A stretch of DNA of 64,000 nucleotides, taken from contig UEIF01000033.1 in NCBI GenBank assembly GCA_900468805.1, positions 1 to 64,000 of the forward strand. The letters are read 5' to 3'. The notes below the pieces were generated by a model, which saw only the letters and a list, made by a program, of their open reading frames with translations, was not told where the DNA came from and made no database searches. Position 1 is the stretch's first letter; each line of letters starts with the position of its first letter. The stretch is from Hyphomicrobiales bacterium. Its GTDB lineage: Bacteria > Pseudomonadota > Alphaproteobacteria > Rhizobiales > Rhizobiaceae. A program made the position numbers and the translations under genes. Shown piece by piece: positions 54,326 through 62,479 of this stretch.

Positions 54326-54374
54326 TCCTCCCAATACCTGGTACTGACCGGTTTACTCCTCCCGGCCGGTCAGT
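54326..54374 (+). ncRNA. 3' hairpin with CTCCTCCC loop after the small gene
   Basis: Right after the stop codon comes TCCTCCC (54326-54332). Then a perfect 9-bp stem, ACTGACCGG (54343-54351) with CCGGTCAGT (54366-54374), encloses a 14-nt loop containing CTCCTCCC (54356-54363). A C-rich anti-Shine-Dalgarno loop after a small reading frame is the layout of cuckoo/CcsR-type RNAs in other alphaproteobacteria, as I recall them. No T-run follows, so it would need processing or a later end. Confidence 0.4.
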
Positions 54375-54415
54375 GAGATAACGCCGCCATCTCTCGGCTT
54401 CAGGGAAAAGACGAC

Positions 54416-54826
54416 ATGACAGGCATCACGGACCTTTCCGTTCTTCTTTCGACCATGGAGCCGGAATTGGCAGACGGCGAATTTGTCTATTGCACCGTGC
54501 CGGCCTTCCAGCCGGAAGACTACCTGCATCTTCGCCCGCTCGGCCTCTTTCACGAAACGGAAGGGCTGACGCTCATCCTGTCGCTGGAGGCGGCCCGCAA
54601 GGCCGGCCTGCAGGCTAGCCCGCCCATGCGGCAGATCACGCTGAAGGTGCATTCCTCGCTTGAAGCGGTGGGCCTGACCGCCGCCTTCTCCCGCGCGTTA
54701 ACGGAAGTCGGCATCAGCGCCAATGTGGTCGCGGCCTATCACCACGACCACATTTTCGTGCCTGCCATTGATGCCGAACGGGCCGTCGAAGCGCTGCGGC
54801 AGTTTTCGGCTGCAAGCCAGAACTGA
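54416..54826 (+). CDS. ACT-domain protein
   Basis: 136 residues with AGGGAAAAG before the ATG. It matches small proteins with tandem ACT-like folds: an N-terminal unit with YCTVPAFQPEDYLHLRPLGLFHETEGLTL, and a C-terminal ACT unit ITLKVHSSLEAVGLTAAFSRALTEVGISANVVAAYHHDHIFVP. Such proteins probably bind amino acids, but no partner enzyme is adjacent. It converges on the mannonate dehydratase gene. Confidence 0.85.
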   Translation: MTGITDLSVLLSTMEPELADGEFVYCTVPAFQPEDYLHLRPLGLFHETEGLTLILSLEAARKAGLQASPPMRQITLKVHSSLEAVGLTAAFSRALTEVGISANVVAAYHHDHIFVPAIDAERAVEALRQFSAASQN

Positions 54827-54828
54827 AA

Positions 54829-56016
54829 TCAGGTCGGTGGCGCGTCGAGCGCGTGCAGGATGCCGCGTAGCTCGGCAAGGCCGCGAAGACGGCCGATTGC
54901 CGGATAGCCGGGCGTGACATTCTTCTGCAGGTCGTCGAGCATGCGGTGGCCGTGATCCGAGCGGAAGACGATCGACTGGTCGGCGCTGCGGCGGCGATCC
55001 TCGGCAACGAGCTCCTTCAGCACGGCAACCATGTTCACGTCACCTTCGAGATGTGCGCTTTCATGGAAGGTACGGCCGTCGTCCTCGCGGGTCGTAGCGC
55101 GAAGATGGGCGAAATAGATGCGCGAGGCAAAACGCCGCGCAATCGCCGGCAGGTCGTTGCCGGCGCGCACGCCGAGGCTGCCGGTGCAATAGCACATGCC
55201 GTTGGCGGCCGCCGGCACGGCGTCGAACAGTGCTGCGTAGTCCTCAGCCGTCGAAGCGATACGCGGCAGGCCGAAGAGCGATCGCGGCGGATCGTCCGGA
55301 TGCAGGGTCAGCTTCACGCCTCGCGCTTCTGCGGCCGGCACGACGGCTTCGAGGAATTCGATGAGGTGCTGGCGAAGCTTCTTCGCGTCGATCCCCTGAT
55401 AGGCGATAAGCTTTTCGCGAAAAGCCGGAATGGTCAGCGGCTCGGTCGTCGAGCCTGGCAGAGCCGAGGTGATGATGCGGGTAATTTCGGCAATCTCGGC
55501 TTCCGTCATGCTCTCGTAGACGGCCCTGGCCCGCGCTTTATCCTCTTCAGAATATTCTTGGGCAGCACCCGGCCGCTCCAGCACGAACAACTCGAAGGCC
55601 GCAAATCGCTCATGGTCAAAGCGCATGGCGGTTGCACCGGTCGGCGTTACATAGTCGAGATCGGTGCGCGTCCAGTCCACCACAGGCATGAAGTTGTAGC
55701 AGACGATCGGAATACCGCAGGCGGCGACGGCTTCGAGGCTGGCGATCCATGCTTCGATCTCGGCCTTGGCCTGCCCGCCCTTGCGCTTGACGGCATCGGG
55801 GATCGGGATGCTCTCGACAACGCTCCAGGTCAGTTTCGAGCGGCCGGCCGGGGTCGTTTCAATCAGCGACTGGCGCTCGCGCACTTCCGCTTCGGTCCAG
55901 GCGCGGCCGATCGGCACCTGGTGTAACGACGAAACGATGTTTGTCGCACCCGTCTGGCGCACCTCGTCCAGCGTGACCGGCGCCTCCGGCCCAAACCATC
56001 TCCAACCTTGCCGCAT
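54829..56016 (-). CDS. uxuA: Mannonate dehydratase
   Basis: 395 residues, the usual UxuA length. It begins QGWRWFGPEAPVTLDEVRQTGATNIVSSLHQVP and carries CYNFMPVVDWTRTDL and KLTLHPDDPPRSLFGLPRI, both UxuA hallmarks with metal-binding residues. It dehydrates D-mannonate to 2-keto-3-deoxygluconate in hexuronate breakdown. A GntR regulator lies just upstream on the same strand, and an importer is divergent, so the importer may bring in a hexuronate or related compound. Confidence 0.94.
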   Translation of the reverse strand: MRQGWRWFGPEAPVTLDEVRQTGATNIVSSLHQVPIGRAWTEAEVRERQSLIETTPAGRSKLTWSVVESIPIPDAVKRKGGQAKAEIEAWIASLEAVAACGIPIVCYNFMPVVDWTRTDLDYVTPTGATAMRFDHERFAAFELFVLERPGAAQEYSEEDKARARAVYESMTEAEIAEITRIITSALPGSTTEPLTIPAFREKLIAYQGIDAKKLRQHLIEFLEAVVPAAEARGVKLTLHPDDPPRSLFGLPRIASTAEDYAALFDAVPAAANGMCYCTGSLGVRAGNDLPAIARRFASRIYFAHLRATTREDDGRTFHESAHLEGDVNMVAVLKELVAEDRRRSADQSIVFRSDHGHRMLDDLQKNVTPGYPAIGRLRGLAELRGILHALDAPPT

Positions 56017-56056
56017 TTCCTCTCTCCTTGATATCCTGTGTTCTGTCGTTCCGCCG

Positions 56057-56779
56057 TCAGCAGAAATAGTCGGGGAACTGCGACCGCAGCTCCGCCACGT
56101 CGGGTATAACGGCGCTCAAGTGATGAATCATAGCTTCGCGCGCCGCCGCGACATCGTGCGCGGCGATGGCGTCGCGGATGCCAATATGCTCGTGCACGAC
56201 ATTGTCCATGCGGCCGAGCACCGGCAGCGTCAGTCGCCGCGCCCTGTCGATCTGTACCTTCACGGTCTTTAAAATAGTCCAGATGCCGGGATAGCCGGCA
56301 ATCTGCGCGATCGCCTCGTGAAAGGCCTCGTCCTCTTCATGGAAGCTCGAAGCATTGCCGAGTGCTGCATGTGTCTTCTGCCGCGCTATGATTGCATCCA
56401 GCCGCGCAATGTCGCCACCTGTCGCAATGCTTGCCGCCGTTTCTACCGTCGTTCCCTCAAGCGCCTTGCGCACGACGACCGCTTCCGGAATGGCCGAAAC
56501 CGGCACGCGCGAAACCACCGTGCCGGACTGCGGATAGATATCGACGAGCCCACCCTCGGAGAGCCGCAACAGCGCTTCGCGCACCGGCGTGCGGCTGACG
56601 CCGAAATCCTCGGCGATCCGCTTTTCCTGCAGCGCCGTTCCCGGTGGAATCCTCAGCGAAACGATGTCGGCATGCAGGCGCTCATGGATCGCCGCCGCCG
56701 TCGTCACGCGACGGATCTTTCCGCCGGCGTCGCGTGACGTCGGGAAGGCGAGGATTTCAGGATCGGAAGCCTGCCGCAT
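56057..56779 (-). CDS. GntR-family regulator, FadR subfamily
   Basis: About 240 residues from the ATG at 56779. An upstream in-frame ATG at 56812 has no ribosome site and would place a palindrome inside the coding region. The winged helix reads RIAEDFGVSRTPVREALLRLSEGGLVDIYPQSGTVV, followed by an FCD helical effector domain with the metal/ligand residues in EEDEAFHEAIAQIAG and HEHIGIRDAIAAHD. It is probably the hexuronate-type repressor of uxuA and of the divergent importer. Confidence 0.9.
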   Translation of the reverse strand: MRQASDPEILAFPTSRDAGGKIRRVTTAAAIHERLHADIVSLRIPPGTALQEKRIAEDFGVSRTPVREALLRLSEGGLVDIYPQSGTVVSRVPVSAIPEAVVVRKALEGTTVETAASIATGGDIARLDAIIARQKTHAALGNASSFHEEDEAFHEAIAQIAGYPGIWTILKTVKVQIDRARRLTLPVLGRMDNVVHEHIGIRDAIAAHDVAAAREAMIHHLSAVIPDVAELRSQFPDYFC

Positions 56780-56810
56780 GCATGATCTCGGGACGTTGAC
56801 ACTCTCGTGC

Positions 56811-56829
56811 ATACTAGTATATCAATTGA
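56811..56829. promoter_or_regulatory. GntR-type operator candidate
   Basis: ATACTAGTAT (56811-56820) is a perfect 10-bp palindrome, and TCAATTGA (56822-56829) beside it is a perfect 8-bp one. Both sit in the intergenic region between the GntR gene and the divergent importer, where a FadR-type operator is expected. Confidence 0.5.
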
Positions 56830-57017
56830 ATTCTGTTGCCAAGACATGCTGCGGAGGAGAACAGCGGCGTGGCATTGCACCCGGAGGAAAAGCTTCGAGC
56901 TGCGGGCATTTGATGCTGCCGGAAAACCGGCGCATCGAGGCATTGAGACGTGCATTGCGATGCAAACGGGCGGCGCTCGGGGTTAAGGCCGACACCGCCG
57001 CAAAGGAGGAGGACAGA

Positions 57018-58193
57018 ATGAAGATCACACGCAGAACCTTCGTCGGCGGAGCTGCCGGCGTCGCCGCGGCCGGATTGCTGCCGCTTCGCGCTTTCGCGCA
57101 GGCAAAGGCACCGGCAAGCCCTGTTACCATCACCGTCGTCGATGTCGCCGGCAACCTGGCGCTGACGCAGGGTATGTTCCAAAACTACGCCAAGGCTAAG
57201 CCGGAATTCGTTTCCAGCTTTTCCTTCACCAAGGCTCCTGCTCCGGAACTGCCTGCCAAGATCCAGGCCCAGCAGGCTGCCGGCAAGGTCGATATCGATC
57301 TCGTCCTGACCGGCACGGACGCGCTTTCGGCCGGCGTCGACCAGGGTCTCTGGGTCGACCTAACCAGCCACAAGTCGGCACTGCCCAATCTTGAAAGCAT
57401 CCTGCAGCCACAGGCATTCAAGATGCAGGCGCTTGCCAAGGACCAGGGCGTCGTCATCACCTATTATCCGTCCGGCCCGCTGATCGAATACATGCCGGAC
57501 AAGGTGGCAACCCCGCCGAAGACGGCGCAGGAGCTGCTCGACTGGACGAAGCAGAACAAGAACAAGTTCCTCTATGCCCGCCCGGCAAACTCCGGCCCGG
57601 GCCGCACGCTGCTGATGGGCCTGCCCTACCTGCTCGGTGACAGCAATCCGCGCGACCCGGTCAACGGCTGGGCCAAGACCTGGGAATATCTGGCCGCTCT
57701 CGGCGAAAACATCGAATACTACCCGACCGGCACCGCCGTGGTCTTCAAGGAACTCGGCGAAGGAACCCGTGACATCGTCGCCACGACGACCGGCTGGGAT
57801 ATCAACCCGCGCGCGCTCGGCATCGTTCCCGAGGAAGCCAAGGTCGGCAAGCTCGAAGGCTTCCACTGGGTTACCGACGCCCACTATGCGGCGATCCCGA
57901 AGGGCGTTTCCGACGAAAAGGTCGGCGTTCTGCTCGATGTACTCAACTACATCTACCAGCCGCAGCAGCAGGCAATCGCCTATGACGCCGGCTACTTCTA
58001 TCCCGGCCCGGCAGTGAAGGACGTCACCCTCGAAATGGCGCCGGCAGAAAGCCAGGAAACCATCAAGGAATTCGGTCGGCCGGAATATGCCGACTGGATT
58101 GCCGGCAGCCCGCTGGAAGTGCCGCTCGAGCCCAAGCAACTCGTCCAGGCCTTCCGCATCTGGGACGAAAAGATCGGCGCCAAGAAGGGCTGA
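57018..58193 (+). CDS. ABC transporter substrate-binding protein (polyamine/iron/phosphonate-type, SBP_bac_8-like)
   Basis: 391 residues from the ATG at 57018, preceded by AGGAGGAGG. Tat-like signal (TRRTFVGGAAGVAAAGLLPL, ending at AFAQ). The mature protein resembles the PotD/AfuA cluster (VDIDLVLTGTDALSAGVDQGLWVDL and QAIAYDAGYFYPGP). It binds ligand for the three downstream import genes. Given the adjacent mannonate dehydratase, a sugar acid is possible, though the protein class is better known for polyamines, iron or phosphonates. The leader of about 190 nt contains a hairpin at 56912-56936. Confidence 0.9.
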   Translation: MKITRRTFVGGAAGVAAAGLLPLRAFAQAKAPASPVTITVVDVAGNLALTQGMFQNYAKAKPEFVSSFSFTKAPAPELPAKIQAQQAAGKVDIDLVLTGTDALSAGVDQGLWVDLTSHKSALPNLESILQPQAFKMQALAKDQGVVITYYPSGPLIEYMPDKVATPPKTAQELLDWTKQNKNKFLYARPANSGPGRTLLMGLPYLLGDSNPRDPVNGWAKTWEYLAALGENIEYYPTGTAVVFKELGEGTRDIVATTTGWDINPRALGIVPEEAKVGKLEGFHWVTDAHYAAIPKGVSDEKVGVLLDVLNYIYQPQQQAIAYDAGYFYPGPAVKDVTLEMAPAESQETIKEFGRPEYADWIAGSPLEVPLEPKQLVQAFRIWDEKIGAKKG

Positions 58194-58213
58194 TCCCTGG
58201 TGATCGAGAGAAC

Positions 58214-58237
58214 CCGGCGCCGGTTTCCCGGCGCCGG
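58214..58237 (+). terminator. Intercistronic hairpin after the binding-protein gene
   Basis: Two copies of CCGGCGCCGG (58214-58223 and 58228-58237) around a TTTC loop form a perfect 10-bp stem 20 nt after the stop codon, followed by ATTTCT. It probably limits read-through into the transport genes and stabilises the binding-protein mRNA. Confidence 0.55.
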
Positions 58238-58241
58238 ATTT

Positions 58242-58340
58242 CTACTGCAATTCCAAGCAAAAAGCGCAACGGTTTTGCGTCCGGAACTGTTTGGAAACAA
58301 CGAGATAGAACGTCTCCGTGGAAAACCGGAGATGCGCTAA
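58242..58340 (+). repeat. Rhizobial-type intergenic repeat, copy C
   Basis: Core GGTTTTGCGTCCGGAA at 58271-58286. The terminal hairpin has arms TCTCCG (58313-58318) and CGGAGA (58327-58332). Unlike the other copies it lies inside an operon, between the binding-protein and ATPase genes. Confidence 0.72.
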
Positions 58341-58358
58341 CGGCCATGATGCCGATAA

Positions 58359-59468
58359 ATGGAGATTGCATTGACTTTGTCGGTTCAAAACGCAGCAACG
58401 CTGTCTTCGCGGAAGAATGCGCGACTTGAGCTTGATGGCATCAGGCGATCCTTCGGCGCCTATAACGCCCTTGATGGCATCGATCTTGCCATTGAGCCCG
58501 GCGAATTCATCGCACTTCTCGGCCCCTCTGGCTGTGGCAAGTCTACGGCGCTGAACTGCATTGCCGGTCTGCTTGGCCTTACCGGCGGCGAAATCCGCCT
58601 CGGCGGCAATCGCATCGATCAGTTGGAGCCGGAAAAGCGCGGCTTCGGCATGGTTTTCCAAAGCTACGCACTCTTCCCGCACATGAGCGTGCGCAAGAAT
58701 GTCGGCTTCGGCCTTGCGATGCAGGGCATCCGCGGCGCAGAGGCCGACAAGCGCATCATCGATGCCCTGGCCCTCGTGCGCCTCGAAAGTCAGGCCGACA
58801 AGCTGCCCGGCCAACTCTCCGGCGGTCAGCAGCAACGCGTCGCCATCGCTCGCGCCATCGTGATCCGCCCACCGATCGTGCTGATGGACGAGCCGCTCTC
58901 CAACCTGGACGCCAAGCTGCGCCTGGAAATGCGCGCCGAAATCCGCGGCATCCATGATCAGATCGGCTCCACCACCGTTTACGTGACCCATGACCAGGAT
59001 GAGGCACTGTCGCTTGCCGACCGTATCGTCGTCATGAGCCAGGGCCATATCCAGCAGATCGGCACGCCTCAGGACCTCTACCAGCGACCGGTCAATCTTA
59101 ATGTTGCCGATTTCATGGGCTTCCGCACCCGCATCCCCGGCCGCGTCGTCTCCGTCTCCGGCAACGAGGCCGAGATCGAAACCACCGGCGCCCGGCTGAC
59201 CGGTACCATGCGTGATACGCTTAAAGTAGGCGATGCCGCCGTGCTTTCCGTGCGCCCGGAAGATCTCGTCGCAACCAATGACGGCATCGGCATTCCCGTC
59301 ACCGTCGCCAGCACCGAATATCGCGGCCGCGCCTTCTTCGGCATGGCTCGCTCGGCCGACGGATCGGACCTCTATTTCCGCGCCGATAACGCATTGCCGC
59401 GTGGCGCCGCGGCGGCGCTGCAGCCGGTCGCAGGTCGCTCGCTCGTCTTCAAGGGGGCAGCCGGATGA
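58359..59468 (+). CDS. ABC transporter ATP-binding protein (PotA/FbpC type)
   Basis: 369 residues. Walker A GPSGCGKSTALNCIAG, signature LSGGQQQRVAIARAI, Walker B VLMDEPLSNLDAK, switch region THDQDEALSLADRI, and a C-terminal TOBE domain (LSVRPEDLVATND). An ATG at 58359 and a TTG at 58371 with GGAG 6 nt upstream are both possible starts. It powers the two permeases that follow. Confidence 0.93.
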   Translation: MEIALTLSVQNAATLSSRKNARLELDGIRRSFGAYNALDGIDLAIEPGEFIALLGPSGCGKSTALNCIAGLLGLTGGEIRLGGNRIDQLEPEKRGFGMVFQSYALFPHMSVRKNVGFGLAMQGIRGAEADKRIIDALALVRLESQADKLPGQLSGGQQQRVAIARAIVIRPPIVLMDEPLSNLDAKLRLEMRAEIRGIHDQIGSTTVYVTHDQDEALSLADRIVVMSQGHIQQIGTPQDLYQRPVNLNVADFMGFRTRIPGRVVSVSGNEAEIETTGARLTGTMRDTLKVGDAAVLSVRPEDLVATNDGIGIPVTVASTEYRGRAFFGMARSADGSDLYFRADNALPRGAAAALQPVAGRSLVFKGAAG

Positions 59469-60346
59469 GCGGGCCGTCACTGAAAACCAGGCTCGCCGCC
59501 CAAGGCCTTGATGGCACGACGCTGCTTGTGCTGCCGGGCCTGCTCTTCATGATCGCGCTCTTCATCTATCCCTTCATCTACGGCGTCGCGGATTCGCTGA
59601 TGCCGAAGGATGGAGGGTTCTGGTACGAAAATTACGCGAAGTTCTTCTCCGACCAGTTCCAGTACGGCACGATCGCCAACACCATGTGGCTCGCCTTGCC
59701 TGTCACCATCGTCAACCTGGCCTTCGCAGTCCCCGTGGCCTTCCGCGTCCGGCTGATGCGCCGGCAGCGGCTGCTGACAACCATTCTCGTGCTACCGATC
59801 ACGCTCGGCACGGTCTTCGTCGCCGATGGTCTTCTGACTTTTCTCGGGCCGCGCGGCTGGTTCAACGAGACACTCATTCTTTTCGGCGTCCTGGATTCAC
59901 CGGTCAAGCTGACCAACAACTACTGGGGCGTCTTCGCCTCGTTGCTGATCACCGGCTTTCCCTTCGCCTTCCTGCTGACGCTGTCCTATATCACCGGCAT
60001 CGATCCGGCGATCGAGCAGGCAGCAGCCACGCTCGGCGCCAATGCACGGCAGCGCTTCATGCGCGTTTTCCTGCCACTGCTTGTGCCCGGTCTTGCCGTG
60101 ACCTTCTGCCTCTCCTTCGTGCAGGCCTTCGCCGTCTTTCCATCAGCTGTCCTGCTCGGCGCGCCGGCCGGTCCAACGCGAGTCATCTCGATTGCCGCCT
60201 ATCAGGCCGCCTTCGAACAATATGACCATTCCTACGGCACGGCCATCGCCCTTATCATGGGCGGCGTCGAGCTCTTCGTCGTTGTCGCCATTCTCGGCGC
60301 ACGTTCGTTCTTCTACCGCGGCCCGGCCGGCGGCACGAAAGGCTGA
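59465..60346 (+). CDS. ABC transporter permease (PotB type)
   Basis: 293 residues, overlapping the ATPase stop by 4 nt. Six TM segments and the EAA loop QAAATLGANARQRFMRVFLPLLVPG. The N-terminus LLVLPGLLFMIALFIYPFIYG is typical of the PotB group. Confidence 0.93.
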   Translation: MSGPSLKTRLAAQGLDGTTLLVLPGLLFMIALFIYPFIYGVADSLMPKDGGFWYENYAKFFSDQFQYGTIANTMWLALPVTIVNLAFAVPVAFRVRLMRRQRLLTTILVLPITLGTVFVADGLLTFLGPRGWFNETLILFGVLDSPVKLTNNYWGVFASLLITGFPFAFLLTLSYITGIDPAIEQAAATLGANARQRFMRVFLPLLVPGLAVTFCLSFVQAFAVFPSAVLLGAPAGPTRVISIAAYQAAFEQYDHSYGTAIALIMGGVELFVVVAILGARSFFYRGPAGGTKG

Positions 60347-60349
60347 GCC

Positions 60350-61192
60350 ATGATCCGTGACCAGGGCCTTACTTCAAAGATCTGGCGCATCGCCGTCTGG
60401 GCGCTCGCGACCCTCTTCGTCCTCAACCTGCTAGCCGTCATCGCGGCCGTGATCGTCAACTCCTTCGCCACGCGATGGCTCGGCACATGGCTGCCGCGCG
60501 GTTGGACGGATCGCTGGTATTTCAGCGCCTGGAGCGAGTTCCAGCTTTCCAGCGTCGTCATCGTCACCTTCGAGATGGCCTTCGTCGTCGTCCTCATCTC
60601 GGGCGTTCTCGGCGTGATGACAGCCTATGCGCTGGCGCGGCGCGACTTTCCGGGCAAGCGCGCCATCATCCTGCTCTTCCTTCTGCCGCTGCTGATCCCG
60701 CCGCTGACCTACGGCATTCCGCTGGCGACCGTGCTCTATCAGCTCGGCCTCGGCGGCACGTTCTGGGGCGTGGTGCTGATCAACCTCGTCCCGTCCTTCC
60801 CCTTCGTCGTGCTCGTCATGATCCCTTTCATCGAGCAGATCGATCCGCGCATCGAGGCAGCAGCACGCGTTTTCGGGGCCGGCACCACCAGCCTCTTCAT
60901 CCGTATCCTGCTGCCGTTGCTGCTGCCTGGAATGCTGGCGGCACTGCTGCTGGTTCTGGTGCGCACGCTTGCCATGTTCGAGCTGACTTTCCTGATCGCG
61001 GGGCCGCAGACGCAGACGCTTGTCGTCTCGCTTTATTACGCGGTCTTTGCATCCGGCGTGCGCGCCGGCCAGTCGATCGATGCAATGGCGGTGATCTATA
61101 TGGTGACGACGCTCTTCTGGCTCATCATCGCGCTGCAGTTCGTCAATCCGACGCAGATCGTCGCGCGCGCCAAGCAGCAATCAGCGCATTGA
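60350..61192 (+). CDS. ABC transporter permease (PotC type)
   Basis: 280 residues starting 3 nt after the previous stop. Six TM segments and the EAA loop EAAARVFGAGTTSLFIRILLPLLLPG. It completes the importer channel. A strong terminator follows 4 nt after the stop codon. Confidence 0.93.
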   Translation: MIRDQGLTSKIWRIAVWALATLFVLNLLAVIAAVIVNSFATRWLGTWLPRGWTDRWYFSAWSEFQLSSVVIVTFEMAFVVVLISGVLGVMTAYALARRDFPGKRAIILLFLLPLLIPPLTYGIPLATVLYQLGLGGTFWGVVLINLVPSFPFVVLVMIPFIEQIDPRIEAAARVFGAGTTSLFIRILLPLLLPGMLAALLLVLVRTLAMFELTFLIAGPQTQTLVVSLYYAVFASGVRAGQSIDAMAVIYMVTTLFWLIIALQFVNPTQIVARAKQQSAH

Positions 61193-61196
61193 GCAT

Positions 61197-61231
61197 GCCG
61201 CTGCCGGAAACCCGGCAGCGGCTTTCTTTTT
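61197..61231 (+). terminator. Rho-independent terminator of the importer operon
   Basis: A perfect 11-bp stem, GCCGCTGCCGG and CCGGCAGCGGC, with an AAAC loop, then TTTCTTTTT. It separates the operon from the convergent polyphosphate kinase gene. Confidence 0.92.
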
Positions 61232-61237
61232 CAATCG

Positions 61238-62146
61238 TCAGTAGACTTCGGGAACGTACATTTCCTGAGGAACCGCGCTGCGCTGATAATCATCGTGGCG
61301 CACACGCTCGGGAAGCACGATCTCCTGCTTCGGCACCTCCTCGTAGGGAATCTGGCCTAGCAGATGCGCGATGCAGTTCAGCCGCGCCCGCTTCTTGTCC
61401 ACCGCCTGGACGACCCACCACGGCGCTTCGTCGATATGGGTGCGATCCAGCATCTCTTCCTTGGCCTTGGTATATTCCTCCCAGTGGACGCGGCTCTGCA
61501 GGTCCATCGGCGAAAGCTTCCACTGCTTCAGCGGATCGTGGATGCGCATGTTGAAGCGGAATTCCTGCTCCTCGTCGGTGATCGAGAACCAGTACTTGAT
61601 GAGAATGATCCCCGAACGCACCAGCATGCGCTCGAACTCAGGGACCGAGCGGAAGAACTCTTCCAGCTCGTCCTTGGTGCAGAAGCCCATGACGCGCTCG
61701 ACGCCGGCGCGGTTGTACCAGCTGCGGTCGAAGAGCACCATTTCGCCTGACGATGGCAGGTGTGGAGTGTAGCGCTGGAAATACCACTGGTTCCGCTCGC
61801 GCTCGGTCGGCGCCGGAAGCGCCACGACACGGCAGACGCGCGGATTGAGGCGCTGGGTCACGCGCTTGATCGCGCCGCCCTTACCGGCGGAGTCGCGGCC
61901 TTCGAAAAGCACGACGACCTTGAGCTTCTTGTACTGAACCCAGTCCTGCAGGCGGACCAGTTCATGCTGCAGGCGGAAAAGCTCGCGGAAATAGAGCTTG
62001 CGTTCGAGCGTCTGTTCCGCCGGGCCGGACATGCCCTCGGCGACCAGCTCGTCGAGCCGGTCCTCCTCCAACTGCAGTTCCAGCTCTTCGTCGAAGCTGT
62101 CTGCAATTTCGTTCTTGATACGGTCGAGCTCAGTGTTTTCGATCAT
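61238..62146 (-). CDS. ppk2: Polyphosphate kinase 2
   Basis: 302 residues from the ATG at 62146, with AGGGAG 6 nt upstream; a TTG at 62164 is a weaker start. Walker A-like FEGRDSAGKGGAIKRV, the lid module FDRSWYNRAGVERVMGF and the conserved MDLQSRVHWEEYTKAKEEM and APWWVV segments identify a single-domain PPK2. It transfers phosphate between polyphosphate and nucleoside diphosphates in the cytosol. Subclass is probably I by length and motif; the ADP or GDP preference is not predictable. Confidence 0.95.
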   Translation of the reverse strand: MIENTELDRIKNEIADSFDEELELQLEEDRLDELVAEGMSGPAEQTLERKLYFRELFRLQHELVRLQDWVQYKKLKVVVLFEGRDSAGKGGAIKRVTQRLNPRVCRVVALPAPTERERNQWYFQRYTPHLPSSGEMVLFDRSWYNRAGVERVMGFCTKDELEEFFRSVPEFERMLVRSGIILIKYWFSITDEEQEFRFNMRIHDPLKQWKLSPMDLQSRVHWEEYTKAKEEMLDRTHIDEAPWWVVQAVDKKRARLNCIAHLLGQIPYEEVPKQEIVLPERVRHDDYQRSAVPQEMYVPEVY

Positions 62147-62378
62147 GGCACGCTCCCTGTTCAATTTGCTCGATAAAGCACGTTCTCGCCATAGCTATAT
62201 GACAGAGTTGCGACGATCGAAAATTTGCTTTGGCAAAACGCAAAATTACAGACCGGGAACCCCGGCTTGTACAGCCTTTCATGACCGTTTCGGCGCGCGC
62301 AATCGACTGGTTCTACAGATGGCCGCGGCTTGTACCATGTCAAGTTTTATGTATACATTGGACTTGCTGAGCAATTTT
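62147..62378. other. Divergent promoter region between ppk2 and the Liv importer
   Basis: This is the first part of a 333-bp gap with no gene visible. It holds two direct copies of CGGCTTGTAC (62263-62272 and 62326-62335), 63 bp apart, and a perfect palindrome ATGTATACAT (62349-62358). These are candidate regulatory sites for the Liv operon. The rest of the gap is the folded leader. Confidence 0.45.
62349..62358. promoter_or_regulatory. ATGTATACAT palindrome upstream of the Liv operon
   Basis: A perfect 10-bp AT-rich palindrome of the TNGTATACNA style seen at FadR-type GntR operators, about 122 bp before the livK start. No regulator gene is adjacent inside the window. Confidence 0.35.
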
Positions 62379-62454
62379 CGCGACGGCGGCGTTTTCTTCG
62401 GAGGAGCGAAGGAAAACGCCCAGGTCGCGGGCATATCTCCGGGAGAGAGATATG
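62379..62454 (+). promoter_or_regulatory. Structured mRNA leader of the Liv binding-protein gene
   Basis: Stem-loop 1: CGCGAC (62379-62384) with GTCGCG (62424-62429), a 3x3 internal loop, then 13 more base pairs (62388-62400 with 62407-62420, one bulged G) closed by loop GAGGAG. Stem-loop 2: CATATCTC (62432-62439) with GAGATATG (62447-62454), loop CGGGAGA. The real ribosome site GGGAGGAG follows, unpaired, before the ATG at 62480. Loops rich in GGAG make this a plausible target for C-rich small RNAs. Confidence 0.55.
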
Positions 62455-62479
62455 GTGCGCAACATTGGGAGGAGTATAC

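Noticed and set aside
56589..57017. Extended start of the binding protein reaching into the GntR gene
   Set aside because: The Tat-type signal begins at 57018 right after AGGAGGAGG; the extension is antisense to the regulator.
62330..62479. N-terminal extension of the livK frame
   Set aside because: It would put the signal peptide about 50 residues inside the protein and translate through the folded leader; the ATG at 62480 has an ideal ribosome site and signal peptide.
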